Shown piece after piece: positions 17,451 through 25,603 of a stretch of 64,000 nucleotides of DNA (its first letter is position 1; every line of letters starts with the position of its first letter). The position numbers were made by a program, and so were the translations under genes. The notes beneath the pieces are model-generated. The model worked only from the letters and a program-made list of their open reading frames with translations, made no database searches and was not told the origin of the DNA. Source of the stretch: Kineosporiaceae bacterium (GTDB lineage Bacteria > Actinomycetota > Actinomycetes > Actinomycetales > Kineosporiaceae); NCBI GenBank assembly GCA_016713225.1, contig JADJPO010000003.1:1116001-1180000 (forward strand). The letters run 5' to 3'.

Positions 17451-20400
17451 TCATCGACCGCTGCTTCCCGGGCTGGAGTGCCACAGCTTGCGGTTCGGCG
17501 TCGAGCGTCCCGACGCGGTGCGCGCCTCGGGTGTGACGTCACCGTCCTCGGCCGCGACGACGCGCCGGGTGTCACGTACCTCGATGCCCGGGGTCTGCAG
17601 ATCGGCGTAGGGCGACTGCACGTAGCCGGTGGGGTGAACCAGGATCCGGCGCAGGTGCGCGGTGCCCCCACCCATGCCGCCGGCCCGCTCGCGACGTCCG
17701 CCGATGCGGGGATCACGGTCACCGGACGGCAACCCGGTGGCGGCGTCCGAGGCGGCAGCGGCCTCCCACTCCTGCTCGGCCGTCCGCACGAACCCACCTC
17801 CGAAGGCCACTGCCGGTGGCCGGAACCCCTCCCGGTCGGCGTTCTCACCGGCGGGTGCGCCCGCACTGTCCGGGGTGGCCATCAGCTGTTCGACGGCCAC
17901 CAGCCCGCCCTCGGTCCAGGCGTCCCAGAGCACCGGCAGCTCCCAGGCCCCGGTCGCTCGCAGCGAGACCCCGCGGTGCCCGGTGCGGCGCAGCACCCCC
18001 CGCACCACCAGCAACCAGGAGTGGAACACCGTGGCGGCATACGGCCCCTGGACGTCCTCGAAGAAGGTGGCGTCCACCGGGCCTGTGGTGTCGTCCAGCG
18101 TGAGGAAGACCACGCGCCGTCCGGATCGGATCGGGGGGGTCTGGGTGGCGACCTTGACCCCGGCGATCAGCAGTTCGGCACGGCTGCGCCGACTCAGCAG
18201 GTCACGCGATCGAGTCACCCCGAGCTCGGTCAGCAACGGGGTGTAGAAGTCGAGCACGTGCCGGCTGACGTCCAGCCCGAGGATCTCGAGCTCGGCCCGG
18301 GTGCGTTCGGCGCTGGTCATCTCGGGCAGCCCGGTGGGCCTGGTCTGATTCGGCGCATCGCCCAGGTCGAGGGTGAGCTGCACCTCGTGGTCGGCCACCG
18401 CCGGCGCCCGCCGCGGCGCCCGCGACTGGCTCGCCGCCGCCGCCCGTACGGCATCGGGCCGCTGACTGAAAGGGGAGCCGCGGCCGGGAACGGACGGGGC
18501 GTTCGCGGCAGCGACGTCAAGCGAAGCAGTCGCCGAGCGAACGGCCCGTCCGTTCCCGGCCGCGGCGGTCGACCTGCGCACCGAGCGGCTCCATCGGTCG
18601 AGTTCGGCGACCTGCAGCAACAGGTCGCGGCGGGTGAGCCGGTCGCGGCGACGAATCGGCAGGGCGGTGCCCAGGCCGTAGAGGGAATCGAACGCCCCGG
18701 CCAGCACCAGCCGCTCGACCACCGGGCGGCTGGTCGCGGCCCGGTGCCAGAAGTCGGCCAGGGTGGCGTACGGGCGGGCAGCGATGATCCGGCTGACCTC
18801 GGCCTGGGCGATCCCCTTCACCTCGGTCAGCGGCAACCGGATGCCGTACCCCCGTCCGTCCGGCAGGTCCTGGCCGGGGTGGGGAGCGTCGTCGGGATCG
18901 ACCCGCTCGACCCGATAGGTGTCCTCGGAGGCATTGACGTCCAACGGCAGGACAGCGATGCCCAGATTGCGGGCGTCGTCCAGGATCAGGCGTTTGGGGT
19001 ACATCCCCGGGTCATGGGTGAGCACCCCGGCCAGGAAGGCCGCGGGGTGATGGGTCTTGAGCCAGGCCGACTGGTAGGTGGGCAAGGCGAAGGCCGCGGC
19101 ATGCGCGCGGCAGAACCCGAACGAGGCGAAAGCCTCCAACACCTGCCAGATCCGGGTGACGGTGGCCTCGTCGTACCCGCGGGAGAGCGCCTTGGGCACG
19201 AACCACTCCTTGACATGACCCTGACCGTCGCGCGAGCCCATGGCCCGTCGCACCTCGTCGGCCTCGGCCAGGCTGCACCCGGCGATCCGGGAGACGATCT
19301 GCAGCACCTGTTCGTGGAAGACCACCACACCACTGGTCTCGTGCAGTGCCTCCTCGAGGTCGGGGTGCAGGTAGCTGACCTGGTCCCAACCCTGCCGTGC
19401 CCGCAGGAACGGGTTGATCATGTCGGACTTCACCGGCCCGGGACGGAACAGCGAGATGTCGATCACGATGTCGGTGAAGGTCTGCGGGCCGAACCGGCCG
19501 ATGAGCTCACGCTGCCCGGGCGACTCGATCTGGAAACACCCCAGGGTGTGCGCAGTACGGATCATGCGGAAGGTGGGCTCGTCGTCCAGCGGGACGGCGT
19601 CCAGCTCGATCCGATCGTGGTCGACTCGGTCGACCTCGCGTAGGGCGTAGGCCATCGCCGACTGCATCCGGATGCCGAGCACGTCGAGCTTGAGCAGGCC
19701 GAGCTCTTCGACGTCCTCCTTGTCGAACTGGCTCATCGGCAACCCCTGCCAGCTGGCCTCGACCGGGGTGCGGTCCAGCAGACCGGCATCGGACAGCAGC
19801 ACCCCACAGGGGTGGAGCGCGACGTGACGGGGCAACCCGTCGAGCCGTTCGACCAGGTCGAACAGCAGGTCGAGCCGTGAGGAGTCCAGCCCGGCGGCGC
19901 GCAGTTCGGGCAGCTCGGTCAGGGCATCGCGTACGTCCCGCGCCCGGATGTGCGGAAACGCCGTGGCGATGGTGGCGACCTCCGCCTGCGGCATCCCCAG
20001 AGCGGCGCCGGCGTCCCGGATCGCGTGACGGACCCGATAGGTGTCCATCATCGAGACGCAACTCACCCGCTCGGCCCCGAACCGGTCGAGGATCTCGGCG
20101 TAGACCTCGTCCCGGCGAGCCGACTCGACGTCGATGTCGATGTCGGGTAGCTGCGCCCGCAACGGCGACAGGAACCGCTCCATCAACAGGTTGTGCCGGA
20201 TCGGATCCACGCCGGAGATCCCCAGCAAGTGGTTGACCAGACTGCCTGCGCCCGATCCTCGGGCCGCCACCCGGACCCCGATCCCCCGGATGTCGTCGCA
20301 GACCATGGCAACGGTCAGGAAATAGGAGGCGTACCCGAGAGCCTCGATGGTGGCCAGTTCGGCCTCCAGCCGATCGGTGACGGTGTGCAGCAGGTCGGTT

Positions 20401-21524
20401 CCTGCGCCGCGATAGTGCTGGGAGATCGCGGCATCGCATCGCTTGTACAGCGCGGCCAGCGGATTCTCCGCCGGACCCAGGCCGAGCAGGTGGGTCTCGG
20501 GGAAGTGCACCGACCCGATGCCCAGGTCGGCGCGTGGGTCGAGTCGACAGCGTCGGGCGAGTGCCCGGGTGTCGGCCAGCAGCCGCGCCCCGGCGTCCGG
20601 TTCCCCGGCGGCCTGCGCGATCCGAGCGGCCAGCGCGGTCATCTCGGCCGGTGAGGCCAGATGTCCCTGGGTCGTGGTGCGGTCGAGGTGACGGGTGCCG
20701 AGCGGCACCAACCGGCGCGCGGCGTCCAGCACGTCAACGGTGATCGCACCGTCCGGCGTGGCGTGCCGGACGGCATTGCTCAACACCGCGGGCAGCCCGG
20801 CGTCACGGGCCAGCGCCAGCATCCGGGCGGCATGGGTGAGACTGCCGGGGGTCTGGGGCGGACCGTCGTGACAGACCACCTCGACGGCGAGGCCACCGGC
20901 GGGCAGAACGGCGACCCACTGGTCGAGCACTGCCCGTGCCAGGTCGAGGCGACGGGCCAGCACGGCCCGGCCCACCTCGGAGTCGGGACCGAGCAGCACC
21001 GTCAAGGCTGCCGGTGCCGTGAGCACCGTGGCGGGCGAGGCGAGCCGGGCGTGCTCGGCGATGAGGCCCGCAGTGCTCACCGGCCGGCCCCGTTCACCCC
21101 GCAGGTGGGTGGCCGAGACCAGGCGGCACAGCCGAGCCCAGCCCTCGCCGGAGAACCGCCCCTGCCGGGCGTCCGCCCCCAGCGCGAGCACGGTGACCCG
21201 GGGATGACGAGGGTCGACCTCGGCACCGCCCCGCACCGGGGTCCGACGCCGGGTGACGGGAGCAGCAGACGACCCGTTCCGGCGGGGCGGCACTCCGAGC
21301 TGCGGCCTCACCGACTCGACCGCGAGGTCCACTCCGAGCACGGGATCCAGGCCCATCCGCTGACAGGCCTGAGCGAACTTGACCGCGCCGTACAGACCAT
21401 CGCGGTCGGTCAGCGCCAGGGCGGACATGCCGTGCTCGGCAGCCAGCTCGACCAGCGTGGCAGGGGTGGACGCGCCGTACCTCAGGGAGTAGCCGGAGGC
21501 CACGTGCAGGTGGGTGAACGGCAC
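17451..21524 (-). CDS. dnaE2: Error-prone DNA polymerase DnaE2 (ImuC)
   Basis: C-family polymerase used in SOS-induced translesion synthesis. The N-terminal PHP domain begins FTHLHVASGYSLRYG; the catalytic aspartates lie in LPDIDIDVES (about residue 460); the thumb and finger regions and the OB-fold near the C-terminus are recognisable. At 1357 aa it is well over the usual roughly 1050-1150. Part of the excess is a low-complexity insert at about residues 980-1045, which contains a long DNA palindrome (18478-18565), followed by QLTLDL at about residue 1049, a clamp-binding-like peptide. The GTG start has GAGGGGG four bases upstream and lies 9 bp after the HEPN gene. Confidence 0.95.
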   Translation of the reverse strand: MPFTHLHVASGYSLRYGASTPATLVELAAEHGMSALALTDRDGLYGAVKFAQACQRMGLDPVLGVDLAVESVRPQLGVPPRRNGSSAAPVTRRRTPVRGGAEVDPRHPRVTVLALGADARQGRFSGEGWARLCRLVSATHLRGERGRPVSTAGLIAEHARLASPATVLTAPAALTVLLGPDSEVGRAVLARRLDLARAVLDQWVAVLPAGGLAVEVVCHDGPPQTPGSLTHAARMLALARDAGLPAVLSNAVRHATPDGAITVDVLDAARRLVPLGTRHLDRTTTQGHLASPAEMTALAARIAQAAGEPDAGARLLADTRALARRCRLDPRADLGIGSVHFPETHLLGLGPAENPLAALYKRCDAAISQHYRGAGTDLLHTVTDRLEAELATIEALGYASYFLTVAMVCDDIRGIGVRVAARGSGAGSLVNHLLGISGVDPIRHNLLMERFLSPLRAQLPDIDIDVESARRDEVYAEILDRFGAERVSCVSMMDTYRVRHAIRDAGAALGMPQAEVATIATAFPHIRARDVRDALTELPELRAAGLDSSRLDLLFDLVERLDGLPRHVALHPCGVLLSDAGLLDRTPVEASWQGLPMSQFDKEDVEELGLLKLDVLGIRMQSAMAYALREVDRVDHDRIELDAVPLDDEPTFRMIRTAHTLGCFQIESPGQRELIGRFGPQTFTDIVIDISLFRPGPVKSDMINPFLRARQGWDQVSYLHPDLEEALHETSGVVVFHEQVLQIVSRIAGCSLAEADEVRRAMGSRDGQGHVKEWFVPKALSRGYDEATVTRIWQVLEAFASFGFCRAHAAAFALPTYQSAWLKTHHPAAFLAGVLTHDPGMYPKRLILDDARNLGIAVLPLDVNASEDTYRVERVDPDDAPHPGQDLPDGRGYGIRLPLTEVKGIAQAEVSRIIAARPYATLADFWHRAATSRPVVERLVLAGAFDSLYGLGTALPIRRRDRLTRRDLLLQVAELDRWSRSVRRSTAAAGNGRAVRSATASLDVAAANAPSVPGRGSPFSQRPDAVRAAAASQSRAPRRAPAVADHEVQLTLDLGDAPNQTRPTGLPEMTSAERTRAELEILGLDVSRHVLDFYTPLLTELGVTRSRDLLSRRSRAELLIAGVKVATQTPPIRSGRRVVFLTLDDTTGPVDATFFEDVQGPYAATVFHSWLLVVRGVLRRTGHRGVSLRATGAWELPVLWDAWTEGGLVAVEQLMATPDSAGAPAGENADREGFRPPAVAFGGGFVRTAEQEWEAAAASDAATGLPSGDRDPRIGGRRERAGGMGGGTAHLRRILVHPTGYVQSPYADLQTPGIEVRDTRRVVAAEDGDVTPEARTASGRSTPNRKLWHSSPGSSGR
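18478..18565. repeat. 28-bp inverted repeat inside dnaE2
   Basis: Arms at 18478-18505 and 18538-18565 are reverse complements over 28 bases with one mismatch, separated by 32 bases. Each arm carries GGCCGGGAACGGACGGG or its complement. The element stays in frame and encodes about 30 residues (987-1016) of a low-complexity linker rich in Ala, Arg and Ser. It looks like a palindromic element inserted into a tolerant loop of the polymerase. Confidence 0.8.
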
Positions 21525-21533
21525 GTCGCCCCC

Positions 21534-21965
21534 TCAGGTGCAGATGGGCAGGGCCTCGGGCAGCACCGGGTACTGCGGCAGCCCGAGGATCCCCTCGACC
21601 ACGTGCTGGAACGCCTCGGCGTCACGCAGCAGGTCGTCGGCCTCGCGCGGGGTGACCGCCGATGCCCGGCCGGACTCGATGGCGGCGCGCCGCCCCGCCG
21701 TCGCCTCGAAGAACGAGGCCCACTCGCCCAGCTCGGGCGCCACCCGGGGCAGCAGCTCCCAGACGCTGCGCGGACCACCACGGCTGCTGCGCCCCCGCAC
21801 CGCGAGCACGGCCGCTGCAGCGCGCAGAGCTGCCAGATGGGCCGCGACGTACCGCTCCCCCGCCGTTCGGGCGGCACAAGCCTGCAACAGACCGGCTGAC
21901 GAGCGATCGATCAGGGTGAGTGCACTCGAGGAGACCGGGGGCCTGCTCAGGGTGATGGCGGTCAT
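21534..21965 (-). CDS. SAV_6107-family HEPN-domain protein
   Basis: Small helical protein in the family that accompanies dnaE2 in actinobacteria. The body runs LIDRSSAGLLQACAARTA, then ERYVAAHLAALRAAAAVLAV, and ends with GILGLPQYPVLPEA. The RYVAAH stretch fits the R-x4-H form of the HEPN ribonuclease motif, although its position near the N-terminus differs from classical HEPN toxins. I chose the ATG at 21965 (143 aa) because GGAGGG lies 8 bases upstream. An upstream in-frame ATG at 22127 would add 54 residues with a Gln/His-rich repeat but has no ribosome binding site. Confidence 0.75.
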   Translation of the reverse strand: MTAITLSRPPVSSSALTLIDRSSAGLLQACAARTAGERYVAAHLAALRAAAAVLAVRGRSSRGGPRSVWELLPRVAPELGEWASFFEATAGRRAAIESGRASAVTPREADDLLRDAEAFQHVVEGILGLPQYPVLPEALPICT

Positions 21966-22019
21966 GTCTGGTCCCTCCGTCGTGGCCCCGGCGGGTGCCG
22001 GGTCCGTGAGTCGATCCGT

Positions 22020-22073
22020 CTGGTGCTGCTCGTGCTGGTGCTGGTCGTGCTGGTGCTGCTCGTCCTGGGCCGG
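22020..22073. repeat. Short CTG/GTG-rich tandem repeat upstream of the HEPN gene
   Basis: Imperfect repeats of about 6-15 bp built on GTGCTGGTGCTG. In the minus-strand HEPN frame they would encode a Gln/His/Asp/Glu-rich run (DEQHQHDQHQHEQHQ) if the upstream start were used; otherwise they lie in the 167-bp spacer between DUF6504 and the HEPN gene. Confidence 0.5.
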
Positions 22074-22132
22074 GTGACTCTCGGTACTGCTCCCCTCGTG
22101 CCCGTCCGGCACACCGGGGGCGGACATGACGG

Positions 22133-22480
22133 TCAGTCCGCGATGCGCAGCAGGCGCCACGCGCCGATGTCCGGCTGGATTCCGGTGTCGTGGCACAGGT
22201 CGTAGACCCCGACGAGCTCACTACCCCGCCGGCTGGCTTCCACACGCCAGACCTCGTACTCCTCGGCGAGCGGCAGGGAGGCGCCGAGGTCCAGCCCGCC
22301 GGACGTCGCCGGACCGGACCCGGTGAGTACCGCCCGGGCCGCCGGACCGGACCACCACGCCCGCCGCTCACGCCAGTGGCCGAGCACATCCCGCACCACA
22401 TAGCGAGATCCTCGCCACCGGAAGGCAGCCGGCTGAGTGCCGACCACCCCCACGTGCACGTTCTCGATGAACCGACGCAT
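22133..22480 (-). CDS. DUF6504 family protein
   Basis: Small protein (115 aa) of a family that I recognise from actinobacterial dnaE2/dinB neighbourhoods; its function is unknown. Core features are the start MRRFIENVHVGVV, then PAAFRWRGSRYVVRDVLGHW, YEVWRVEA and the end GAWRLLRIAD, suggestive of a small beta-rich fold. The ATG at 22480 has GGGGAG six bases upstream; an in-frame GTG at 22498 lacks one. It is the first gene downstream of the LexA-boxed promoter and probably heads the transcript that continues through dnaE2. Confidence 0.8.
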   Translation of the reverse strand: MRRFIENVHVGVVGTQPAAFRWRGSRYVVRDVLGHWRERRAWWSGPAARAVLTGSGPATSGGLDLGASLPLAEEYEVWRVEASRRGSELVGVYDLCHDTGIQPDIGAWRLLRIAD

Positions 22481-22710
22481 GATCACTCCCCTGCTCACGG
22501 ACTCGCTGGCGGCGAGCCGGACGACGTCCTGTCATCTCCGGGGAAGCGGAGCCGGTGGCCTCGGGCGGGAGTGCTTCCCCACACCCCACCCGAGGCACCG
22601 GGTGACCGATCCGTGACGGGGCGGGGTCGAGTCGCCCCGCCACGAATCAGTCGATCGAGCTGCCGGTTGACCCCCGCCTCCCGACGAGAACCAGCGCCCC
22701 GATCAACTTC

Positions 22711-22762
22711 TCGAACACGCGTTCGAATGACTCGACTCTACCTCGCGACGGGCGCATGTCAA
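22711..22762 (-). promoter_or_regulatory. SOS promoter with LexA box for the DUF6504-HEPN-dnaE2 cassette
   Basis: On the minus strand a perfect -35 TTGACA (22757-22762) and a -10 TAGAGT (22735-22740) are separated by 16 bases. Eight bases further downstream lies TCGAACACGCGTTCGA (22711-22726), a perfect dyad matching the actinobacterial/Bacillus-type LexA box (CGAAC-N4-GTTCG). It covers the expected start point, ideal for repression. The leader to the DUF6504 start is about 240 nt. Confidence 0.85.
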
Positions 22763-22946
22763 CGCCAACCGAACGATGGATTCGACAATCCCCCGAGTGA
22801 CCCGGGCGTCGCCGGCGAGGCGTGTCACACGACCTGCCAATCGCCCCACCGGCCACACTCGTCACACCCCAAGACCCACCAAGCCCCACCCGCACTCCCC
22901 TCGATCACCCCCTCCACCCACCCGAACAAACGTCACCTCGGCGTTC

Positions 22947-22972
22947 TATAGTTACGGTTGACTTCACGTAAC
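22947..22972 (+). promoter_or_regulatory. Fic gene -10 box overlapping an inverted repeat
   Basis: TATAGT at 22947-22952 is a good -10 box about 40 bases ahead of the Fic ATG. It overlaps the first arm of an inverted repeat, GTTACG (22951-22956) and CGTAAC (22967-22972), with a 10-base spacer. No good -35 is visible. The dyad could bind the winged-helix C-terminus of the Fic protein itself. Confidence 0.45.
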
Positions 22973-22991
22973 GTCAGTTCTTGGAGGCCAC

Positions 22992-24197
22992 ATGACGGTT
23001 CTCGACTGGCCGGCCCTGGGCCGTGAACTCCGGCCCTGGAGCTCGTCGCTGTCCGAGTTCGACCAGGTCGAGGTCGCCACGGTGCCCGCGATCGCCGTCC
23101 GGCCGGTGGTGCTGGCCCCGGCCACCACCGGCACCACCGCCGCCGCCCACGCCGCCGTACGCCTGCTCGACGACACCACCACCGTCGACCTGACGGCCCT
23201 GGCCGGGGCACTGTTGCGGTCGGAGTCGGTGGCCTCCTCCAAGATCGAGCACCTGGAGGCCAGCCAACGCGACCTCGGCATGGCCATGCTCCGGGGCGTG
23301 CCCGTGCACACCGCGGCAGCTCACGTGGCGGCCAATGTGCGCGCCATGACCGCCGCCGTGGCACCACCGCTGACCGATCTGCCGTATCACGTCGTCGATC
23401 TACTGCACATCCACCGGCTGCTGATGGAGGCCGATCCCTACGAGGGCGGCTGGGCCGGGCGGCTGCGCACCATGCAGAACTGGATCGGCGGCGGGGAGTT
23501 GACCCCGCACGGAGCCCTGTTCGTCCCGCCGGCGCCGGACCGCGTCCCCGGACTGGTCGATGATCTGGTGCGCTTCTGCAACCGCACCGATGTCGACCCG
23601 ATCGCCCAGGCCGCCATCACCCATGCCCAGTTCGAGACCATCCACCCCTTCACAGATGGCAACGGGCGTACCGGGCGAGCCCTGGTGCACGTCGTCCTCC
23701 GCCGACGCGGGCTCACCCGACGCACCGTCGTCCCGGTCTCGACCGTGCTGCTGGCCGACGTCGAGGGGTACTTCACCGGCCTGGACGACTACCGTGCCGG
23801 ACGACTGGACGCCTGGGTGACCCGGTTCGCCGCAGCCACCACGCGGGCCGCCTCGTCCGGGCTGCGGCTGGCCACCGACCTCGCGACATTGCGGGTGCGC
23901 TGGCACGAGAACACCAGGGCGCGCCGCGGGTCGGCCGTGGCGACACTGCTCGAGGCCCTGCTCAGCCAGCCCGTGGTCGACATCGACTCGCTGCGCGTGC
24001 TGACCGGGGGCGTCGCCGACAAGAACATCTACGCCGCGATCGGACGGCTCGAGACCGCCGGTGTGCTCACCGAGCTGTCCGGCGGTGGCCGCAACCGGGT
24101 CTGGGCCGCCGTCGGCGTCCTCGAACTGCTCGAACGACTGGAGAGCGAGCTGGGCCGACGCTCCCTCGGTCCTCGCCCCGTCAGTCCTCGACCCTGA
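22992..24197 (+). CDS. Fic-domain protein with C-terminal winged helix
   Basis: Fic proteins transfer AMP or related moieties from nucleotides to target proteins. The catalytic motif is complete: HPFTDGNGRTGR at about residues 218-229. A class II-like N-terminal inhibitory helix is present at about residues 82-86 (SSKIE), but it is followed by His instead of the usual Gly or Asn. An N-terminal Fic-associated helical domain precedes the core, and a DNA-binding-like winged helix follows (about residues 310-380, with VADKNIYAAIGRLETAGVLTEL). GGAGG lies five bases before the ATG. No antitoxin-like partner is adjacent, and the convergent neighbour overlaps by 17 bp. Confidence 0.9.
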   Translation: MTVLDWPALGRELRPWSSSLSEFDQVEVATVPAIAVRPVVLAPATTGTTAAAHAAVRLLDDTTTVDLTALAGALLRSESVASSKIEHLEASQRDLGMAMLRGVPVHTAAAHVAANVRAMTAAVAPPLTDLPYHVVDLLHIHRLLMEADPYEGGWAGRLRTMQNWIGGGELTPHGALFVPPAPDRVPGLVDDLVRFCNRTDVDPIAQAAITHAQFETIHPFTDGNGRTGRALVHVVLRRRGLTRRTVVPVSTVLLADVEGYFTGLDDYRAGRLDAWVTRFAAATTRAASSGLRLATDLATLRVRWHENTRARRGSAVATLLEALLSQPVVDIDSLRVLTGGVADKNIYAAIGRLETAGVLTELSGGGRNRVWAAVGVLELLERLESELGRRSLGPRPVSPRP

Positions 24198-24801
24198 TGC
24201 CCAGCGCCGACGCCAGCGCCGGGGCGATGTCGAACAACTGACCATGATCGATCACCGCGCCGCGTAACCGCTCCCACCCGCGGGACAGCCGGATCGAGCT
24301 GCTGCGTAGGTCCACCCGGTCCAGCTCGGCCCGACTCAGGTCCACCGCCTCCAGTGTGCAGCGCTCGAACCGCACGTCGGTCAGCCGGGCATCGGCGAGA
24401 TCCACCTCGCGCAACCGGCAGTCGACCAACTGCAGCTCCTGCCAGTGGGCCTGACGCAGGTTGACCCCGTCGAGCACGCACCCCCTCAGGGTCAGCCGGC
24501 GCCACGTCACGCCGAACAACTCGCACCCGGCCACCGAGCACTCGTCGAGCCGGCTGTTGTCCCAGCGGCTACGCCCGAGTGCAACGCCGATCATCCGGAT
24601 GCCGGACACCCGGCAGTCCCGCCAGGTGGAGCGCTCCAGCCCGGTCCCGGTGAACCTGCCCGCGGTGATCTCGACGTCCAACAGCCGCATGCCGGATGCC
24701 GCCACCTCCCCGACGTCCAGGCCCGTCAGCCGCACGTCGTCCAGCTCACCGTCCGGCTGCCAGGCCGCGCCCGCCGCAGAGTTGTTCGCCGCAGTGGTCA
24801 T
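24181..24801 (-). CDS. Pentapeptide-repeat protein
   Basis: The sequence follows the A(D/N)Lxx five-residue period for most of its length, with units such as LRLLDVEI, STWRDCRV, SRLDECSVAGCELFG, CRLREVDLADARLTD and CTLEAVDLSRAELDRVDL. This predicts a right-handed quadrilateral beta-helix. Some relatives (Qnr, MfpA) protect DNA gyrase by mimicking DNA; that function cannot be assumed here. The ATG at 24801 (206 aa) has AGGA about 8 bases upstream, and another ATG lies three codons earlier. It is convergent with, and overlaps, the Fic gene. Confidence 0.85.
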   Translation of the reverse strand: MTTAANNSAAGAAWQPDGELDDVRLTGLDVGEVAASGMRLLDVEITAGRFTGTGLERSTWRDCRVSGIRMIGVALGRSRWDNSRLDECSVAGCELFGVTWRRLTLRGCVLDGVNLRQAHWQELQLVDCRLREVDLADARLTDVRFERCTLEAVDLSRAELDRVDLRSSSIRLSRGWERLRGAVIDHGQLFDIAPALASALGIRVED

Positions 24802-25008
24802 GGACAGCATCCTGACGCACCACGGCTGCCATCGGTGCGCGGCAGACCATGGTCAACCAGGAGGCGGACAGGGCCGCTCTGCTCTAGGTTCGACACACGC
24901 AAGGATCGGGAGCAGCCGATGGCGCCCGGATCGAACCTCGATCGAGTTCGCCCGGTGCCATCGCCGCCACACCCCATCGACATCCCCACCGAGAGGAAGC
25001 CCGAGGAC

Positions 25009-25521
25009 ATGGGCCTGTTCGACAAGATCAAGGACGCGATCACCACGGATGACGCGGAGCGTGCCGAGAAGGCCAAGGAGGCCGCCGACGAGGCGCAGCA
25101 GGCCGCCCAGGAGGCTCAGGCCACCGCGGAGGCCGCCCGCAAGTCCGCCGAGGATCTGGCCGCCAAGGCCGACCCGGCAGCTGCAGCTGCAGCCGAGGCC
25201 GCTCACGAGGCCGAGGCGGCGGCCGCAGCCGCCGCGACCGCGGCCGCCACTCAGCGGGAGCTGGACGAGTCCATCGCCGCCAAGAAGGCCGAGGAGGCTG
25301 CCGCCGCGCATGCCGCCCACGAGGCACACGTCGCCCACGCGGCACACGCCGAGGCCGCCGCCGCGCCCACCACTCGGACCTACACCGTGGTCAAGGGCGA
25401 CACCCTCAGCGAGATCGGCCAGAAGTTCGGGGTCGACTGGCGCGAGATCGCCAAGGTCAACCACATCGCCAACCCCGACCTGATCCACCCGGGCCAGGTC
25501 TTCACCATCCCGAACGACTGA
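25009..25521 (+). CDS. LysM-domain protein with Ala-rich coiled coil
   Basis: The N-terminus MGLFDKIKDAIT resembles cytosolic LysM/BON-type proteins. It is followed by a highly charged Ala/Glu/Lys coiled coil (about residues 15-115) and one C-terminal LysM domain (YTVVKGDTLSEIGQKFGVDW through HPGQVFTIP). There is no signal peptide, so an intracellular or non-classically exported location is likely. The ATG at 25009 fits family N-termini; an in-frame ATG at 24919 has the better ribosome binding site (GGGAG, six-base spacer) and would add 30 residues. A strong terminator follows. Confidence 0.75.
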   Translation: MGLFDKIKDAITTDDAERAEKAKEAADEAQQAAQEAQATAEAARKSAEDLAAKADPAAAAAAEAAHEAEAAAAAAATAAATQRELDESIAAKKAEEAAAAHAAHEAHVAHAAHAEAAAAPTTRTYTVVKGDTLSEIGQKFGVDWREIAKVNHIANPDLIHPGQVFTIPND

Positions 25522-25547
25522 GCTGACGCCCGAACGACGGAACTGAC

Positions 25548-25589
25548 GCGAACGGGGCCGGGCCGGCACAACGGCCCGGCCCCGTTCGC
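25548..25589 (+). terminator. Stem-loop terminator after the LysM gene
   Basis: A perfect 18-bp GC-rich stem (arms 25548-25565 and 25572-25589, containing GGGGCCGGGCCG) with a six-base loop GCACAA. There is no T-tract, which is common for actinobacterial terminators. It separates the LysM gene from the YbaK gene. Confidence 0.8.
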
Positions 25590-25603
25590 CTACCCTCGCT
25601 GAC

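Larger units (their letters stand above)
22499..22991. other. Divergent intergenic region between DUF6504 and the Fic gene
   Basis: 493 bp without a gene. It holds the SOS promoter (22711-22762), a long leader for DUF6504 and, at the right end, the Fic promoter/operator region. The stretch 22850-22935 is C- and A-rich on the plus strand and shows no coding signal. Confidence 0.6.

Noticed and set aside
18478..18565. The dnaE2 palindrome as an intrinsic terminator
   Set aside because: It lies in the middle of an intact reading frame with the C-terminal domains following, and has no T-tract; an inserted element is the better reading.
21966..22127. Gln/His-rich N-terminal extension as part of the HEPN protein
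   Set aside because: The upstream ATG has no ribosome binding site, whereas the ATG at 21965 has GGAGGG at proper spacing; kept only as an alternative start.
22992..24801. Fic plus pentapeptide-repeat gene as a toxin-antitoxin pair
   Set aside because: The genes are convergent with overlapping 3' ends, not an operon, and pentapeptide proteins are not known Fic antitoxins.
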